A stretch of DNA of 64,000 nucleotides from Polyodon spathula (lineage: Eukaryota; Chordata; Actinopteri; Acipenseriformes; Polyodontidae), in assembly GCF_017654505.1 (NCBI RefSeq), contig NC_054538.1, positions 22,335,783 through 22,399,782 of the forward strand, read 5' to 3'. Below the pieces are notes generated by a model. The model made no database searches and was not told the DNA's origin. It saw nothing but the letters and a program-made list of their open reading frames with translations. The position numbers and the translations under genes are program-made. Positions 62,912-64,000 of this stretch are shown here, one piece after another (positions within the stretch are counted from its first letter, which is position 1; every line of letters begins with the position of its first letter).

Positions 62912-64000
62912 TAAGAACATATGAAAGTTTACTAACGAGAGGAGGCCATTCAGCCCATCTTGCTCGTTTGGTTGTTAGTAGCTTACTGACCCCAGAATGC
63001 CATCAAGCAGCTTCTTGAAGGATCCCAGGGCATCAGCTTCAACAACATTACTGGGGAGTTGGTTTCAGACTCCCACAATTCTCTATGTAAAAATGGGCCT
63101 TCTATTTTCTGTTCTGAATGCCCCTTTATCTAATCTCCATTTGTGACCCCTTGTCCTTGTTTTTTTTTTCAGGTCGAAAAAGTCCCTTGGGTCAATACCT
63201 TTTAGAATTTTGAGTGCTTGAATCAGATTGCCGCGAGGTCTTCTTTGTTCAAGACAGAATAGAGTCAATTAATTTAGCTTGTCTGCATATGACATGCCTT
63301 TTAAACCCAAAATATCTTTGCACTCTTTTTTCATCAGCAATATCCGTTTTGTAGCAAGGTGACCAGAACTGGACACAGTATTCTCGATGAGGTCTTATTA
63401 ATGCATTGTTAAGTTTTAGTATTACTTCCCTTGATTTAATTTCAACACTTTTCACTATATATCAGAGCATTTTGTTTGCCTTTTTATTGCTTTCCCACAT
63501 TGTCGTTGTATTTATAATGCACATTTTTATTGCCTGTGTGCAGTACAATACACTTTTCTCTATTAAATGTAATTTGCCATGTGTCTGCCCAGTTATGAAT
63601 GCTGTTTAGATCATTTTGAATGACCATTGCTACTGCAATGGTGTTTACCACTCCTGCTATTTCTGTGTTATCTGCAAATTTAACAAGTTTGCTTACTATA
63701 CCAGAATCAAAGTCATTAATGTAGATTAGGAAGAGCAGAGGGCCTAATACTGATCCCTGTGGTTCTCCACTGGTTACCTCACTCCATTTTGAGTTTTCTC
63801 CTCTAATTAGTACTTTCTGTTTTCTACATGTTAACCACTCCCTAATCCATGTGCATGCATTCCCTTTAATCCCCATTGTATTCAGTTTGAGAATTAATCT
63901 TTTATGCGGGACTTTGTCAAAAGCTTTCTGGAAATCTAAATAAACCATGTTGTTTGCTTTGCAGTTATCCATTGTTGATGTTGCATCCTCAAAAAAAATC
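62912..64000 (-). mobile_element. CR1-like LINE copy, continuing beyond the window
   Basis: 3' end at about 62912. Minus-strand coding in several frames: RTRGHKWRLDKGAFRTENRR (63268-63083), EIKSREVILKLNNALIRPH (63455-63249) and the RT with YLDFQKAFDKVPHKRLILKL, GEPQGSVLGPLLFLIYINDF and KFADNTEIAG (63972-63484). The catalytic FADD is FADN and GVPQG is GEPQG, so the RT would be inactive. It lacks about 70 bp relative to the 36.9-kb copy between the RT and the thumb region. Confidence 0.9.

Overview
The window is vertebrate nuclear DNA. It is AT-rich and intron-bearing, and it is packed with degraded transposable elements from many classes. The mix of CR1/L2 LINEs, DIRS elements, several Tc1 families, hAT and ISL2EU-like DNA elements and tRNA-derived SINEs suggests a ray-finned fish. 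The CR1 family with a short 3' repeat of the type TTATGTTC, and its 3' end, remind me most of sturgeon/paddlefish-type genomes. That placement is an inference from memory, not a search result.

Only two host genes can be supported, both on the minus strand. SDHAF4 (succinate dehydrogenase assembly factor 4) is complete: three coding exons between 57820 and 56916, encoding 109 residues. SMAP1 (a small ArfGAP) starts at 54702 and its first five coding exons lie at 54585-54702, 17153-17286, 15460-15545, 12959-13034 and 2961-3038. Reading phase is maintained across all junctions, giving 164 residues. The rest of SMAP1 (clathrin-binding region and C-terminus) must lie left of the window. SDHAF4 followed by SMAP1 in the same direction is also the human 6q13 order, so this is conserved microsynteny.

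Layout by region. 1-2960 is SMAP1 intron with a pogo/Tigger-like helix-turn-helix remnant, a Tc1 scrap and a CR1 3' end. 3039-12958 is intron 4, holding a decayed DIRS retrotransposon (4.5-6.4 kb), half a Tc1 transposase (9.3-9.8 kb), a solo LTR (10839-11327) and a SINE tail. 12.9-17.3 kb holds exons 4, 3 and 2 with a 386-bp MITE between exons 3 and 2. 17.3-54.6 kb is a 37-kb first intron that acts as a transposon graveyard: an L2 element split by CR1 and by a palindromic MITE (20.3-24.9 kb), another solo LTR (26.3 kb), a hAT relic (30.7-31.9 kb), Tc1 relics (32-34.5, 36 and 41-42.3 kb), a CR1 with a long open RT frame (36.9-39.1 kb) joined to an NeSL/Utopia-like LINE fragment (39.1-40.2 kb), two SINEs (45.2 and 47.1 kb), a 1.3-kb ISL2EU-like element (48.1-49.4 kb) and a 177-bp hAT MITE with a perfect 8-bp target duplication (53.8 kb). 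54.7-58.3 kb holds the SMAP1 promoter, SDHAF4 and its promoter. 58.3-64 kb is intergenic: a Tc1 (59.1-60.4 kb), an L1/Tx1-like fragment, an I-clade LINE with RNase H remnants, an LTR piece and the beginning of another CR1 copy.

I found no operon, CRISPR array or obviously new defence or biosynthetic system. The interest lies in nested transposon history, target-site choices and a few unexplained ORFs and repeats.
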